Shown here in pieces: positions 35,770-44,303 of a stretch of DNA of 64,000 nt. A program made the position numbers and the translations under genes. Positions within the stretch are counted from its first letter, which is position 1. The number at the start of each line of letters is the position of its first letter. Origin of the DNA: Cereibacter sphaeroides (GTDB taxonomy: Bacteria > Pseudomonadota > Alphaproteobacteria > Rhodobacterales > Rhodobacteraceae); assembly GCA_003243455.1 (NCBI GenBank), contig QFQS01000001.1, positions 1,736,001-1,800,000 on the forward strand. The letters run 5' to 3'. Under the pieces are notes generated by a model that saw nothing but the letters and a program-made list of their open reading frames with translations, did no database searches and had not been told where the DNA came from.

Positions 35770-35989
35770 GGGTATTTTAACCAAGAAGAAACAAGGGCGC
35801 TCACCCCGGCCCGATGATGCATCGCATCCATTCGGCCAACCGGCCTCAAGCCGGGGCAGCTTCTCCTTGGGCGGTCATCGGCTCCCCAGCCTGTACCGCA
35901 ACGTCAGACTAGCGGAATCAAGGTTAACAAAGCCTTGCTTCTTCTTGGCTTAAATACCCCACGGGGGTGCGGGGGTGTGAAACCCCCGC
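35770..35989. repeat. 190-bp element with 27-bp terminal inverted repeats, plus hairpin
   Basis: The left arm GGGTATTTTAACCAAGAAGA..CAAGG (35770-35796) and right arm (35933-35959) pair at 24 of 27 positions as reverse complements. The interior has no ORF. Immediately after, GCGGGGGT-gtgaa-ACCCCCGC (35969-35989) forms an 8-bp hairpin. It occupies most of the 276-nt gap between the small gene and the GST gene, inside the operon. Related half-elements lie at 6698 and 42984. Confidence 0.75.
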
Positions 35990-36017
35990 TCTGCCGCAGC
36001 CATCGGAGGAACGGCCA

Positions 36018-36653
36018 ATGACCGCAAAACTCTACTGCTTCGGAGAAAGCGGCAACGCCTACAAGGTCGCACTGACGCTGGCCCTGTCAGGCAGCGACTG
36101 GAAGCCCGTCTTCGTCGACTTCTTCAACGGCGGAACCCGAACGCCCGAGTTTCGCGCCATCAACGAAATGGGCGAAGTTCCCGTGCTTATCGACGGCGAC
36201 CGGACACTGACCCAATCCGGCGTCATCTTGCAGCATGTCGCCGCGAAATCCGGCCAGTTCGACGGTCGTGATCAGGCGCAGCAAGACGAGATCCTGCGCT
36301 GGCTGTTCTGGGACAATCACAAGCTGTCCACTCAGATCGGCACCGCCCGCTTCCTCGCCAACTTCATACCGGCAGAGAAACGCCCCGAAGGCGTGATCCC
36401 CTTCCTGCAGGCCCGTCTCAAATCCGCCTACACCGTGCTGAACAAGCACCTCGACGGTCGCGACTGGATCGTGGGCGACGCGCCCACCATCGCCGACCTG
36501 TCCTGCTGCGGCTACCTCTATTACCCCGAGCCCTTCGGCTTCACCCGCACCGACTGGCCCCATATCGACGCCTGGCTTTCGCGCATCGCAAGCCTGCCGG
36601 GCTGGAAACACCCCTATGACTTGATGCCCGGCAATCCTTCCGACCGGGCCTGA
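36018..36653 (+). CDS. Glutathione S-transferase family protein
   Basis: The 211-residue protein has the thioredoxin-like N-terminal domain (KLYCFGESGNAYKVALTLAL, with GEVPVLIDGDRTLTQSGVIL holding the cis-Pro and glutathione gamma-Glu site). An all-helical C-terminal domain follows, with DAPTIADLSCCGYLYY as the N-capping box. The catalytic residue is probably Ser11 in GESGN. GGAGG lies 9 nt upstream of ATG 36018. It sits in the fatty-acid oxidation operon, 10 nt before the thiolase. The substrate is unknown. Confidence 0.9.
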   Translation: MTAKLYCFGESGNAYKVALTLALSGSDWKPVFVDFFNGGTRTPEFRAINEMGEVPVLIDGDRTLTQSGVILQHVAAKSGQFDGRDQAQQDEILRWLFWDNHKLSTQIGTARFLANFIPAEKRPEGVIPFLQARLKSAYTVLNKHLDGRDWIVGDAPTIADLSCCGYLYYPEPFGFTRTDWPHIDAWLSRIASLPGWKHPYDLMPGNPSDRA

Positions 36654-36663
36654 GGAGAGACCG

Positions 36664-37875
36664 ATGACCGACGCCTATATCTATGACGCCATCCGCAGCC
36701 CACGCGGCAAGGGCCGCCCCGACGGCTCGCTGCACGAGGTCACCTCGGTCGCGCTGTCTGCGAAAATGCTGAACGCGGTCAAGGAACGTAACGGCATCGA
36801 TGGCCACGCGGTCGAGGATGTGATCTGGGGCAATGTCACCCAGGTCGGCGAACAGGGCGGCTGCCTCGCCCGCTCTGCGGTGCTGGCCTCGGACCTTGAC
36901 GAGTCGATTCCCGGCCTTGCCATCAACCGCTTCTGTGCCAGCGGAATGGAGGCGGTGAACCTTGCCGCCAATCAGGTCAAGGGCGGCGCGGGCAACGGTT
37001 ATATCGCCGGCGGGGTCGAAATGATGGGCCGCGTGGCGATGGGCAGCGACGGCGCCGCGATCGCCGTGGACCCCACGCTTGCGATGAAGACCTACTTCGT
37101 CCCGCAGGGCATCTCCGCCGACATTATCGCCACCGAATACGGCTTTTCCCGCGATGACGCCGATGCCTTCGCTGTCGAAAGCCAGCGCCGCGCGGCAGAG
37201 GCATGGAAGGATGGCCGGTTCACCCGCTCGCTGGTCCCGGTGAAGGACCAGAACGGCCTGACCGTGCTGGACCGCGACGAATACATGCGCCCCGGCACCG
37301 ACATGCAGGCGCTTGGCGCGCTGAAGCCCAGCTTCAAGGACATGGGTGAGGCCATGCCGGGCTTCGACAAGATCGCCCTGATGAAGTACCCGCATCTGGA
37401 ACGGATCAACCACATCCACCACGCCGGAAACTCCAGCGGCATCGTCGATGGCGCCGCCGCCGTCCTGATCGGCAACAAGGAGTTTGGCGAGAGACACGGG
37501 CTGAAACCCCGCGCCCGCATCCGTGCGACCGCCAAGATCGGCTCCGATCCGACCATCATGCTGACCGGCCCGGTGCCGGTGACGGAAAAGATCCTGCGCG
37601 ACAACGGCATGGCGATCTCGGACATCGACCTGTTCGAGGTGAACGAGGCCTTCGCGTCGGTCGTGCTGCGCTTCATGCAGGCCTTCGACGTGGATGCCGA
37701 CAAGGTCAATGTGAACGGCGGTTCGATTGCGATGGGCCACCCGCTCGGCGCGACCGGAGCCATAATCATCGGCACGCTTCTGGATGAGCTGGAACGCAGC
37801 GGCAAGGGCGTGGGCCTTGCCACCCTCTGCATTGCCAGCGGCATGGGGGCGGCCACGATCATCGAGAGGGTGTGA
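36664..37875 (+). CDS. Acetyl-CoA C-acyltransferase (thiolase)
   Basis: This thiolase cleaves 3-ketoacyl-CoA in beta-oxidation. The 403-residue protein has the acylated cysteine in AINRFCASGMEAVN, GGSIAMGHPLGATGA with the catalytic His, and CIASGMGAATIIE with the second Cys. It resembles FadA/FadI-type acyltransferases more than biosynthetic PhaA. The start follows the GST stop after 10 nt with GAGGAGA upstream. The stop TGA overlaps the cupin 1 ATG by one base. Confidence 0.94.
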   Translation: MTDAYIYDAIRSPRGKGRPDGSLHEVTSVALSAKMLNAVKERNGIDGHAVEDVIWGNVTQVGEQGGCLARSAVLASDLDESIPGLAINRFCASGMEAVNLAANQVKGGAGNGYIAGGVEMMGRVAMGSDGAAIAVDPTLAMKTYFVPQGISADIIATEYGFSRDDADAFAVESQRRAAEAWKDGRFTRSLVPVKDQNGLTVLDRDEYMRPGTDMQALGALKPSFKDMGEAMPGFDKIALMKYPHLERINHIHHAGNSSGIVDGAAAVLIGNKEFGERHGLKPRARIRATAKIGSDPTIMLTGPVPVTEKILRDNGMAISDIDLFEVNEAFASVVLRFMQAFDVDADKVNVNGGSIAMGHPLGATGAIIIGTLLDELERSGKGVGLATLCIASGMGAATIIERV

Positions 37876-38345
37876 TGCCGAAACTCGATCTGAACGACGT
37901 GCCGGTCAAGACCGGCTCAATCTACCCCGAACCCTATGCCTCGATGATGGCGGGCCGATCCTCACTGCGCCTCGGGCAGGCGGGCGGGCTGACCCAGTTC
38001 GGCGTGAACCTTGTCACGCTGGAACCCGGCGCGCTGTCGAGCCTTCGCCACTGGCACCAATGTGAAGATGAGTTCGTATACGTGACCGAGGGCGAATGCG
38101 TCATGGTCATCGACTCGGGCGAACACGTCATGCGCCGCGGCGATTGTGCGGCGTTCCCGGCCAATGATGGTGACGGCCACCACTTCATCAACCGCACCGA
38201 CAAGGTGGCGCGCTTTCTCGTCATCGGCAGCAAGGCTCCGAAAGAGGTCGCAACCTATAGCGACGTCGATTTCGTGCTGCATGTCGAGGATGGTCAGTCC
38301 CGCTTCACCTACAAGGACGGCACCCCCTGGAAAGGCCCAAGGTGA
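37875..38345 (+). CDS. Single-domain cupin protein (copy 1 of 3)
   Basis: The 156-residue cupin has the metal motif PGALSSLRHWHQCEDEFVYV, with His-x-His and Glu spacing intact, and the second motif GDCAAFPANDGDGHHFIN. A tail with YSDVDFVLHVEDG and YKDGTPW follows. It overlaps the thiolase stop by one base (TGATG), and its own stop overlaps the next cupin GTG (GTGA). It closely resembles both halves of the next gene. The reaction is unknown. Candidates include a metal-dependent dioxygenase or isomerase or a sensor. Confidence 0.9.
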   Translation: MPKLDLNDVPVKTGSIYPEPYASMMAGRSSLRLGQAGGLTQFGVNLVTLEPGALSSLRHWHQCEDEFVYVTEGECVMVIDSGEHVMRRGDCAAFPANDGDGHHFINRTDKVARFLVIGSKAPKEVATYSDVDFVLHVEDGQSRFTYKDGTPWKGPR

Positions 38346-39307
38346 AAGTCGACCCCGCCCTGGCCGAGGTTCATCGTGAAGACGACGGGACCGAGACGCT
38401 GCATCTTTCCGATGCGGGCAGGATCACGCAATTCGGCGCCTTCCTTGAAACCCTGCCGCCCGGCGCCTTTTCCTCGCACCGCCACTGGCACGAAAACGAG
38501 GACGAGATGCTGCTGATGATTCAGGGGCAGGCCATCACCGTTGACGACGACGGCAGGCATCCGCTGGGGCCGCTCGACGCTGCCTGCTGGCGGCACGGAG
38601 ACCCGAACGGCCATCAGGTGCGCAACGAAAGCGACGCGCCGCTACGCTACATCATCATCGGCACCCGGATCGCGAGCGACATCTGCCACTACTCCGACGA
38701 TGGCCGCACCCTGATCAACACGAAGACCGACTGGCGCATCACAAACGCCAAAGGCGAGGTCCTGCGTCAGGGCGACCTGCCCGAGGTGCTTCTTAACCTG
38801 CCCGAGGTCTGGGGCACCCCCTTCGATCCCCTCCTGCCTGCTGAGCGTATCCAGCTTGCAGACGACGCCGACTGGCAGGATGACGACGCGCCCCACGCGA
38901 TCCTCGGCCCGGGCCCCGGCCCTTATCGCTATCGCCTGATCTCTGACCTTGGCGGCATCAGCCAGTTTGGCGCGTTCATCGAGGAACTGCCGCCCGGTTC
39001 CTCCTCCGGCCGCCGCCACTGGCATGAGCGCGAGGATGAGATGATCGTCATGCTCGACGGCGAAGTCATCCTCGTCGAGGACACCGAAACCCAGCTTCAC
39101 GCAGGCGACACCGCCGCATGGGCCGCCGGAACCCCTATCGGGCACCGGCTCGACAACCGCTCGAACACGCCCGCCCGCTATCTCGTCATCGGCACGCGGT
39201 TCCACGAGGACCGGGTGCACTACACCGACCACGATCTGATCACCGAGAAAACGGGCACCGCGCGGCGCTATCTGCACCGCGATGGCACGCCCTATGGAGG
39301 ACACTGA
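38342..39307 (+). CDS. Tandem double-cupin protein (copies 2 and 3)
   Basis: The 321-residue protein has two full cupin domains. The first carries HRHWHENEDEMLLMIQG around residue 47 and the second RRHWHEREDEMIVMLDGE around residue 223. Each is preceded by I(T/S)QFGAF(L/I)E and followed by a GH-x-x-x-N type second motif and RY(I/L)IIGTR or RYLVIGTR. All predicted metal ligands are kept. The start is GTG with a 4-nt overlap on cupin 1. The tail YLHRDGTPYGG matches the end of cupin 1. It is followed after 1 nt by the fadJ-like gene. Confidence 0.88.
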   Translation: MKVDPALAEVHREDDGTETLHLSDAGRITQFGAFLETLPPGAFSSHRHWHENEDEMLLMIQGQAITVDDDGRHPLGPLDAACWRHGDPNGHQVRNESDAPLRYIIIGTRIASDICHYSDDGRTLINTKTDWRITNAKGEVLRQGDLPEVLLNLPEVWGTPFDPLLPAERIQLADDADWQDDDAPHAILGPGPGPYRYRLISDLGGISQFGAFIEELPPGSSSGRRHWHEREDEMIVMLDGEVILVEDTETQLHAGDTAAWAAGTPIGHRLDNRSNTPARYLVIGTRFHEDRVHYTDHDLITEKTGTARRYLHRDGTPYGGH

Positions 39308-39308
39308 C

Positions 39309-41498
39309 ATGACCGACTTCACCTATGCCGTGGACAGCGACGGCATCGCCACCATCACTTGGGACGTGGCGGCCAAAAGCATGAACGTCATGTCGATGGA
39401 GGGCTTTGCCGAGCTGAACGCCCATATCGACGCAGCACTCGCGGATGCGGGTGTGAAAGGCGTCATCATCACCTCCGGAAAGAAAGACTTCGCCGGCGGC
39501 ATGGACCTGAACGTGATCGCGAAGATGCGCGAAGGCGGCGCTCAGGCGATCTTCGACGGCGTGATGACCATGCACGGCGTGCTGCGCAAGATCGAACGCG
39601 CGGGCATGGACCCCAAGACGCTGAAAGGCGGCAAGCCCATCGTCGCCGCCCTGCCCGGCACCGCGCTTGGCATCGGCTTTGAACTGCCGCTGTCCTGCCA
39701 CCGCATCATCGCCGCCGACAACCCAAAGGCCAAGATCGGCCTGCCGGAAATCATGGTCGGCATTTTCCCCGGCGCGGGCGGCACAACCCGCCTCGTGCGC
39801 AAGATGGGTGCGATGATGGCCGCCCCCTTCCTGCTGGAAGGCAAGCTGTCCGACCCCAAGGAAGCGAAATCTGCTGGCCTGATCGACGAAGTCGTGGCCC
39901 CCGACCAGCTGCTGGTCCGCGCCAAGGAGTGGCTGCTGTCGGCCAAGGACGCCGATCTGGTCAAGCCGTGGGACGACAAGGGCTACAAGATGCCTGGCGG
40001 CGCACCGTACCACCCGGCGGGCTACATGACCTATGTCGGCGCGAACGCCATGGTGAACGGCAAGACGCAAGGCGTCTATCCGGCCGCTAAGGCGCTGTTG
40101 TCTGCCGCCTATGAAGGCGCGCTGGTACCCTTCGACACCGCCCTGCGGATCGAGGCGCGCTGGTTCACCTCCGTCCTGCTGAACCCCTCGTCCACCGCCA
40201 TGATCCGCTCGCTCTTCATCAACAAGGAAGCACTGGAGAAAGGCGCGAACCGGCCCAAGGTGCCGGACCAGACGGTGAAGAAACTTGGCGTCATCGGCGC
40301 AGGCATGATGGGCGCGGGCATCGCCTATGTCAGCGCCAATGCCGGCATCGAGGTCGTGCTGATCGACTCCTCGCAAGAGTCCGCCGACAAGGGCAAGGCC
40401 CACTCCGACGCCCTGCTGGAAAAAGGCGTCCAACGCCGCAAAGTGACGTCCGAGAAAAAGGCCGAAGTGCTGGCCCGCATCACCGCCACCACCGACTACG
40501 CTGCGCTTTCCGGCTGCGATCTGATCGTCGAGGCGGTCTTTGAGGATCCGAAGGTCAAGGCAGAGGTGACGGCCAAGGTTGAGGCGGCCGTCGGCGCCGA
40601 CTGCATCTTTGCCACCAACACCTCTACCCTGCCGATCACCGCGCTTGCCAAGGCGAGCGAACGCCCCGAGCAGTTCATCGGCATCCACTTCTTCTCGCCC
40701 GTCGACAAGATGATGCTGGTCGAGATCATCCGCGGCAAGGCGACCGGCGACCGTGCAGTGGCCAAGGCGCTCGACTTCGTGCGCCAGCTTCGCAAGACAC
40801 CGATCGTCGTCAACGATGCCCGCTTCTTCTACGCCAACCGCTGCATCATCCCCTACATAAACGAAGGCATCCGCATGGTCGCCGAAGGGGTGGAGCCCGC
40901 GCTGATCGAAAATGCGGCGAAGCTGGTCGGCATGCCCTTGGGACCGCTGCAGCTGGTGGACGAAACCTCGCTCGACCTCGGTGTCAAGATCGCCAAGGCG
41001 ACCCGCGCCGCGATGGGCGATGCCTACCCCGATGGTGACGTGGACAAGGTGCTGTTCGCCATGGCCGATCAGGGGCGGCTTGGCAAAAAGGCGAACGCGG
41101 GCTTCTACACCTACGACGCCGCAGGCAAGCGCGAAGGCCTTTGGGACGGTCTGGCCACGAACTGGCACGTCTCGGACCACCAGCCCGACCTTGCGGAGGT
41201 CCAGCATCGCCTGCTGTTCGCACAGGTGCTGGAGGCCGTCCGCGCGCTTGAGGAAGGTGTGCTGACCGACATCCGCGAAGGCGACGTGGGCGCGATCCTC
41301 GGCTGGGGCTTCGCGCCCTGGTCGGGCGGGCCGTTCAGCTGGCTCGACATCCTGGGCGAGGGGCGTGCCGTGGCCATCTGCGAGGAACTGACCGCACACC
41401 ACGGCCAGCGCTTTGCGGTGCCCGCGCTGCTGCGCGAAATGGCGGCAAAGGGGGAAACCTTCTACGGCCGCTTCGCACCCGCCGCAAAGGCGGCGTGA
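39309..41498 (+). CDS. fadJ: Fatty-acid oxidation multifunctional enzyme (enoyl-CoA hydratase / 3-hydroxyacyl-CoA dehydrogenase)
   Basis: The 729-residue fusion has an N-terminal crotonase domain (KDFAGGMDLNVIAKM, ALPGTALGIGFELPLSCH). A Rossmann domain GVIGAGMMGAGIAYVSANAG follows. The C-terminal hydroxyacyl-CoA dehydrogenase domains contain IGIHFFSPVDKMMLVEII. This is the FadB/FadJ alpha-subunit layout. GGAGG lies 8 nt upstream of ATG 39309. It is the last gene of the operon, 4 nt before the convergent Hint gene. Confidence 0.95.
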   Translation: MTDFTYAVDSDGIATITWDVAAKSMNVMSMEGFAELNAHIDAALADAGVKGVIITSGKKDFAGGMDLNVIAKMREGGAQAIFDGVMTMHGVLRKIERAGMDPKTLKGGKPIVAALPGTALGIGFELPLSCHRIIAADNPKAKIGLPEIMVGIFPGAGGTTRLVRKMGAMMAAPFLLEGKLSDPKEAKSAGLIDEVVAPDQLLVRAKEWLLSAKDADLVKPWDDKGYKMPGGAPYHPAGYMTYVGANAMVNGKTQGVYPAAKALLSAAYEGALVPFDTALRIEARWFTSVLLNPSSTAMIRSLFINKEALEKGANRPKVPDQTVKKLGVIGAGMMGAGIAYVSANAGIEVVLIDSSQESADKGKAHSDALLEKGVQRRKVTSEKKAEVLARITATTDYAALSGCDLIVEAVFEDPKVKAEVTAKVEAAVGADCIFATNTSTLPITALAKASERPEQFIGIHFFSPVDKMMLVEIIRGKATGDRAVAKALDFVRQLRKTPIVVNDARFFYANRCIIPYINEGIRMVAEGVEPALIENAAKLVGMPLGPLQLVDETSLDLGVKIAKATRAAMGDAYPDGDVDKVLFAMADQGRLGKKANAGFYTYDAAGKREGLWDGLATNWHVSDHQPDLAEVQHRLLFAQVLEAVRALEEGVLTDIREGDVGAILGWGFAPWSGGPFSWLDILGEGRAVAICEELTAHHGQRFAVPALLREMAAKGETFYGRFAPAAKAA

Positions 41499-41502
41499 CG
41501 GA

Positions 41503-42105
41503 TCAGAACCAGCGGCGCGGGGCGGGCTTGGCCTGCCCCCACAGCGCCACGCCCAGATCCTCGGCCATCAGGCAGGCCACCAGATGTTCCGCCTCGGGCA
41601 ATGGAAGCATGGCGCAATCCGGCGTCACAGGCGTCTCTCCGGGGCAGGACACAAGCGTTGCTCGACTTGCATAAAGAATCTGCGGTGTTTCAAAACTGAT
41701 CCGCACCACCGCCGTATCGGCGCGGGACCGGCGGCGACGGATACCGCGCCAGCCGTCCAGCGCGGCGGCAGGGACCAGCACGAAACGCTCGCCGAACTGA
41801 TCCTCGGCCACATCCGTGACCAAAAGCACGCGCTGATCGGGCAAAAGCACCAGTTCTTCGCGATTGTCCAGTGCGCCTGCGGGCACGACCACCGGCCACA
41901 GCACCTGCGGGATTGCCGCCCGGCCGGTCATGGCGCGCGACACGGCGCGAATGCGCTGCGCACCGGCGGCAAAGGTCTGCACCGCATCGCCCGCCGCAAG
42001 GCTTTCGACTGACCGCCAGCCGCCCATGGTAGCGATCTGCGTCCCTGCGATCAGCCCTTCGGCCAGCACCGCGCCGCCAGATCTTACATCGCCAAGATGC
42101 CCCAT
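41503..42105 (-). CDS. Hint (Hedgehog/intein)-domain protein lacking the catalytic Cys
   Basis: The 200-residue protein shows the Hint_2 pattern GTQIATMGGWRSVESLAAGD at about residues 21-40 and a later block LLPDQRVLLVTDVAEDQFGE. In self-splicing Hint domains a Cys (or Ser) precedes GT. Here that position reads GLIAGT, with no Cys. Similar stand-alone Hint proteins are common in Rhodobacterales, some at the end of larger surface proteins. Autoprocessing is therefore unlikely. No signal peptide or adjacent toxin or adhesin is present. Confidence 0.8.
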   Translation of the reverse strand: MGHLGDVRSGGAVLAEGLIAGTQIATMGGWRSVESLAAGDAVQTFAAGAQRIRAVSRAMTGRAAIPQVLWPVVVPAGALDNREELVLLPDQRVLLVTDVAEDQFGERFVLVPAAALDGWRGIRRRRSRADTAVVRISFETPQILYASRATLVSCPGETPVTPDCAMLPLPEAEHLVACLMAEDLGVALWGQAKPAPRRWF

Positions 42106-42235
42106 CGCGCCTCACCTATCGCTCAACTCCGCAAAGCCTTGCCGCCGGGAAAGGTGAGCAAAGGGCGCGATAGGGGCAGGATCGCGACACTGTTTCCGCG
42201 CGCTGGACGGTGAGTGCAAAGCTATGCGCTTTGGA

Positions 42236-42889
42236 TCAGCCGTCGAAGCGATAGCCGAACCGCGCGATATCCTCGGTGCAGAGTTCCGCCACCAATTCCG
42301 CATCCGCATCGCTGTAGTAGGGCCGCCAGTCGCGCACCCGGTCCGAGGCATTTACGCGCGGCAGCGGCGTGATCCGAAACCTCACATGCGCCTCAAAGGG
42401 CGCCAGATCCGTCTCAAGATGTTCCAGCCGAGCATACAGGCTGCACCTGTCGGCCCCGCCCGCATCGCGCATGTAACTGCCATAGGAATGGGCGGAAAGG
42501 CTCGCCCGCGTCTGGGGATGATTGAGAAAACCCGAAAAACTCTTCGCCCGCGCCAGCCCCACAGCCGGATGCGCAAAGGACTGCGCGCGCAGCCAGTGGT
42601 AATAGCTCGCGACCCTGTCCCAGGGGTTACGCACCAGCGTGAGCGTGAAGAACGCTTCGACCTCCTCCGGCGTCGCCAGCCCGGCGATATCGGCCAGCGT
42701 CGAGTGCTTCCACAGCCGCCCCGCCGTTTTTAAGCCTTGCAGCCGCCCCCGCCGCGCACGCGCCTTTGGCGTGTCCCCGATCAGCACATCGTCCTTCATC
42801 GCCCGTGCTTCCATCGCCAGCGACAACGCCGTGCCCCCGGTCTTGGGGATATGGATGAAGATGTATTGCCGTCCGCGCGACAGGATCAT
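42236..42889 (-). CDS. Sulfotransferase family protein
   Basis: The 217-residue protein has the 5'-phosphosulfate loop FIHIPKTGGTALS near residue 13 and the 3'-phosphate motif TLVRNPWDRVASYYHWL. Both are typical of carbohydrate sulfotransferases that use PAPS. ATG 42889 (MILSRGRQYIFIH) is the likely start. Upstream ATG 42943 gives an atypical Pro/Arg-rich tail. PAPS could come from the fused ATP sulfurylase/APS kinase at 60427. The acceptor is unknown. Confidence 0.85.
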   Translation of the reverse strand: MILSRGRQYIFIHIPKTGGTALSLAMEARAMKDDVLIGDTPKARARRGRLQGLKTAGRLWKHSTLADIAGLATPEEVEAFFTLTLVRNPWDRVASYYHWLRAQSFAHPAVGLARAKSFSGFLNHPQTRASLSAHSYGSYMRDAGGADRCSLYARLEHLETDLAPFEAHVRFRITPLPRVNASDRVRDWRPYYSDADAELVAELCTEDIARFGYRFDG

Positions 42890-42983
42890 CGGGCGAAGCT
42901 GCCGCCCGCTGGGCCATCGAGGCCCAGCGGGCGGCATTGCCATGGAGCGAGGCCAAAGGCATCGAAGCGCGAGCCGGTCGCCG

Positions 42984-43010
42984 TGGGTATTTGGGCCAAG
43001 AAGAAGCCCA
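42984..43010. repeat. Single GGGTATTTGGGCCAAGAAGAAG element
   Basis: TGGGTATTTGGGCCAAGAAG followed by AAGCCCA lies 4 nt after the stop of the convergent-side 2-hydroxyacid dehydrogenase. It matches the arms of the 35770 element and the element at 6698. It recurs just after stop codons, suggesting a 3'-UTR element. Confidence 0.55.
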
Positions 43011-43014
43011 TAGG

Positions 43015-43971
43015 CTACACCGGGTTGGGCAGCGCCCGATTTTCGAGCGCGGCGATCAGGTTGTCGAGCGCCATCATCCCCATCGCCTCGCGCACCTCGA
43101 GCGCCGCAGTCCCGAGATGCGGCAGCAACGTCACATTCTCCAGCGCGATCAGCGCCTGCGGCACCTTCGGCTCGAACTCGTAGACATCCAGCCCTGCGCC
43201 TGCGATCCGGCCCGTCTGCAGCGCCGCGATCAGCGCTTCCTCATCCACCACATCCCCGCGCGAGATGTTGACGAGAATGCCATGCGGCTGCATCGCGCCC
43301 AGCGCCTGCGCGTTGATCAGGTGATGCGTCGCAGAACCGCCCGGCACGGCGATCACCACGAAATCGGCAGCCATCGCCTCGGCCATCGGCACCTGCCGCG
43401 CTGGCACGCCGGGATCGGCGACGGTCGAGCGGTTGTAGAACACCACCTCCATCCCGAACCCCGCCTGACAGCGCCGCGCAATCGTCTTGCCGATACGCCC
43501 CATGCCAATGATGCCAACCCGCTTGCCCGCGACGGGTTGGCCGAGCAGTTGCGTCGGACCCCAACCCTGCCAACGCCCCGATCGCACCAGCCGCTCGCCT
43601 TCACCCGCGCGGCGGGCGGTCATCAGGATCAGCGTCAGCGCGATATCGGCAGTGGCCTCGGTCACAGCACCCGGCGTATTGCTGACGGCGAGGCCGACTG
43701 CCTTTGCGGCGGCCACGTCAATATGGTTGTAGCCCACACCGAAGTTCGCCAGCAGCCGCGCTCGCGGCTTCGGCACATCCGCAAAAACCTCGGCCGAGAA
43801 ACGGTCGCCCAAAGTCGGCAGCACATAGTCATAATCCCGCAGCGCCACCCGCAACTCCTCCGCCGACAGCACGCGGTTTTCCTCATCCCGAAGGGTGACC
43901 TCGAACCGCTCCCGCGCCGCAGCGACGACACGCTCCGGCAACCGCCGGGTGATCAGCAAACGCGCGCTCAA
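43015..43971 (-). CDS. D-2-hydroxyacid dehydrogenase (glyoxylate/hydroxypyruvate reductase-like)
   Basis: The 318-residue NAD(P)-dependent enzyme has GIIGMGRIGKTIARRCQAGF as the Rossmann loop. The catalytic Arg is in LVNISRGDVVDE, the Glu in the following helix and the His in LLPHLGTAA. The family includes glyoxylate reductase GyaR. The exact substrate is not assigned. Its ATG overlaps the stop of the CsaA-like gene (ATGA), forming a proC-csaA-dehydrogenase operon. Confidence 0.92.
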   Translation of the reverse strand: MSARLLITRRLPERVVAAARERFEVTLRDEENRVLSAEELRVALRDYDYVLPTLGDRFSAEVFADVPKPRARLLANFGVGYNHIDVAAAKAVGLAVSNTPGAVTEATADIALTLILMTARRAGEGERLVRSGRWQGWGPTQLLGQPVAGKRVGIIGMGRIGKTIARRCQAGFGMEVVFYNRSTVADPGVPARQVPMAEAMAADFVVIAVPGGSATHHLINAQALGAMQPHGILVNISRGDVVDEEALIAALQTGRIAGAGLDVYEFEPKVPQALIALENVTLLPHLGTAALEVREAMGMMALDNLIAALENRALPNPV

Positions 43972-44303
43972 AACAGCCTCCCGCCCAGCGGCACCTCATG
44001 CCCCGGTCCGATCAGCACCACCTCACCATCGGCATCCGGCACACCCAGCACCAGCACCTCGGACATCACCTTGCCGATCTGGCGCGGGGGGAAGTTGACC
44101 ACGGCCAGCACCTGCCGCCCCACCAGTCCCTCGGGCGTGTAGTGGCGGGTAATCTGGGCCGAGGAGCGCTTTTCGCCGATCTCGCCGCCGAAATCGACCC
44201 ACAGCTTGATCGCGGGCTTTCGCGCTTCGGGGAAGGGTTCGGCGCTGGTGATCCGGCCAACGCGGATGTCGACCTTCATGAAGTCGTCGAAGCTGATCGT
44301 CAC
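43968..44303 (-). CDS. CsaA-like tRNA-binding protein
   Basis: The 111-residue OB-fold protein has VDIRVGRITSAEPFPEARKPA at the N-terminus, the RRSSAQITRHY-like segment (SSAQITRHYTPEGLVG) and VVNFPPRQIGKVMSEVLVLG. These are signatures of the CsaA/tRNA-binding domain family, chaperone-like proteins that bind tRNA arms. It is coupled by 4-nt overlaps to proC upstream and the dehydrogenase downstream. Confidence 0.9.
   Translation of the reverse strand: MTISFDDFMKVDIRVGRITSAEPFPEARKPAIKLWVDFGGEIGEKRSSAQITRHYTPEGLVGRQVLAVVNFPPRQIGKVMSEVLVLGVPDADGEVVLIGPGHEVPLGGRLF

Noticed and set aside
35750..35953. 67-residue plus-strand ORF in the operon gap
   Set aside because: It translates the 190-bp inverted-repeat element and has no ribosome binding site.
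39240..41402. 720-residue minus-strand ORF over the fadJ-like gene
   Set aside because: Shadow of the hydratase/dehydrogenase. No motif, and it ignores all intergenic boundaries.
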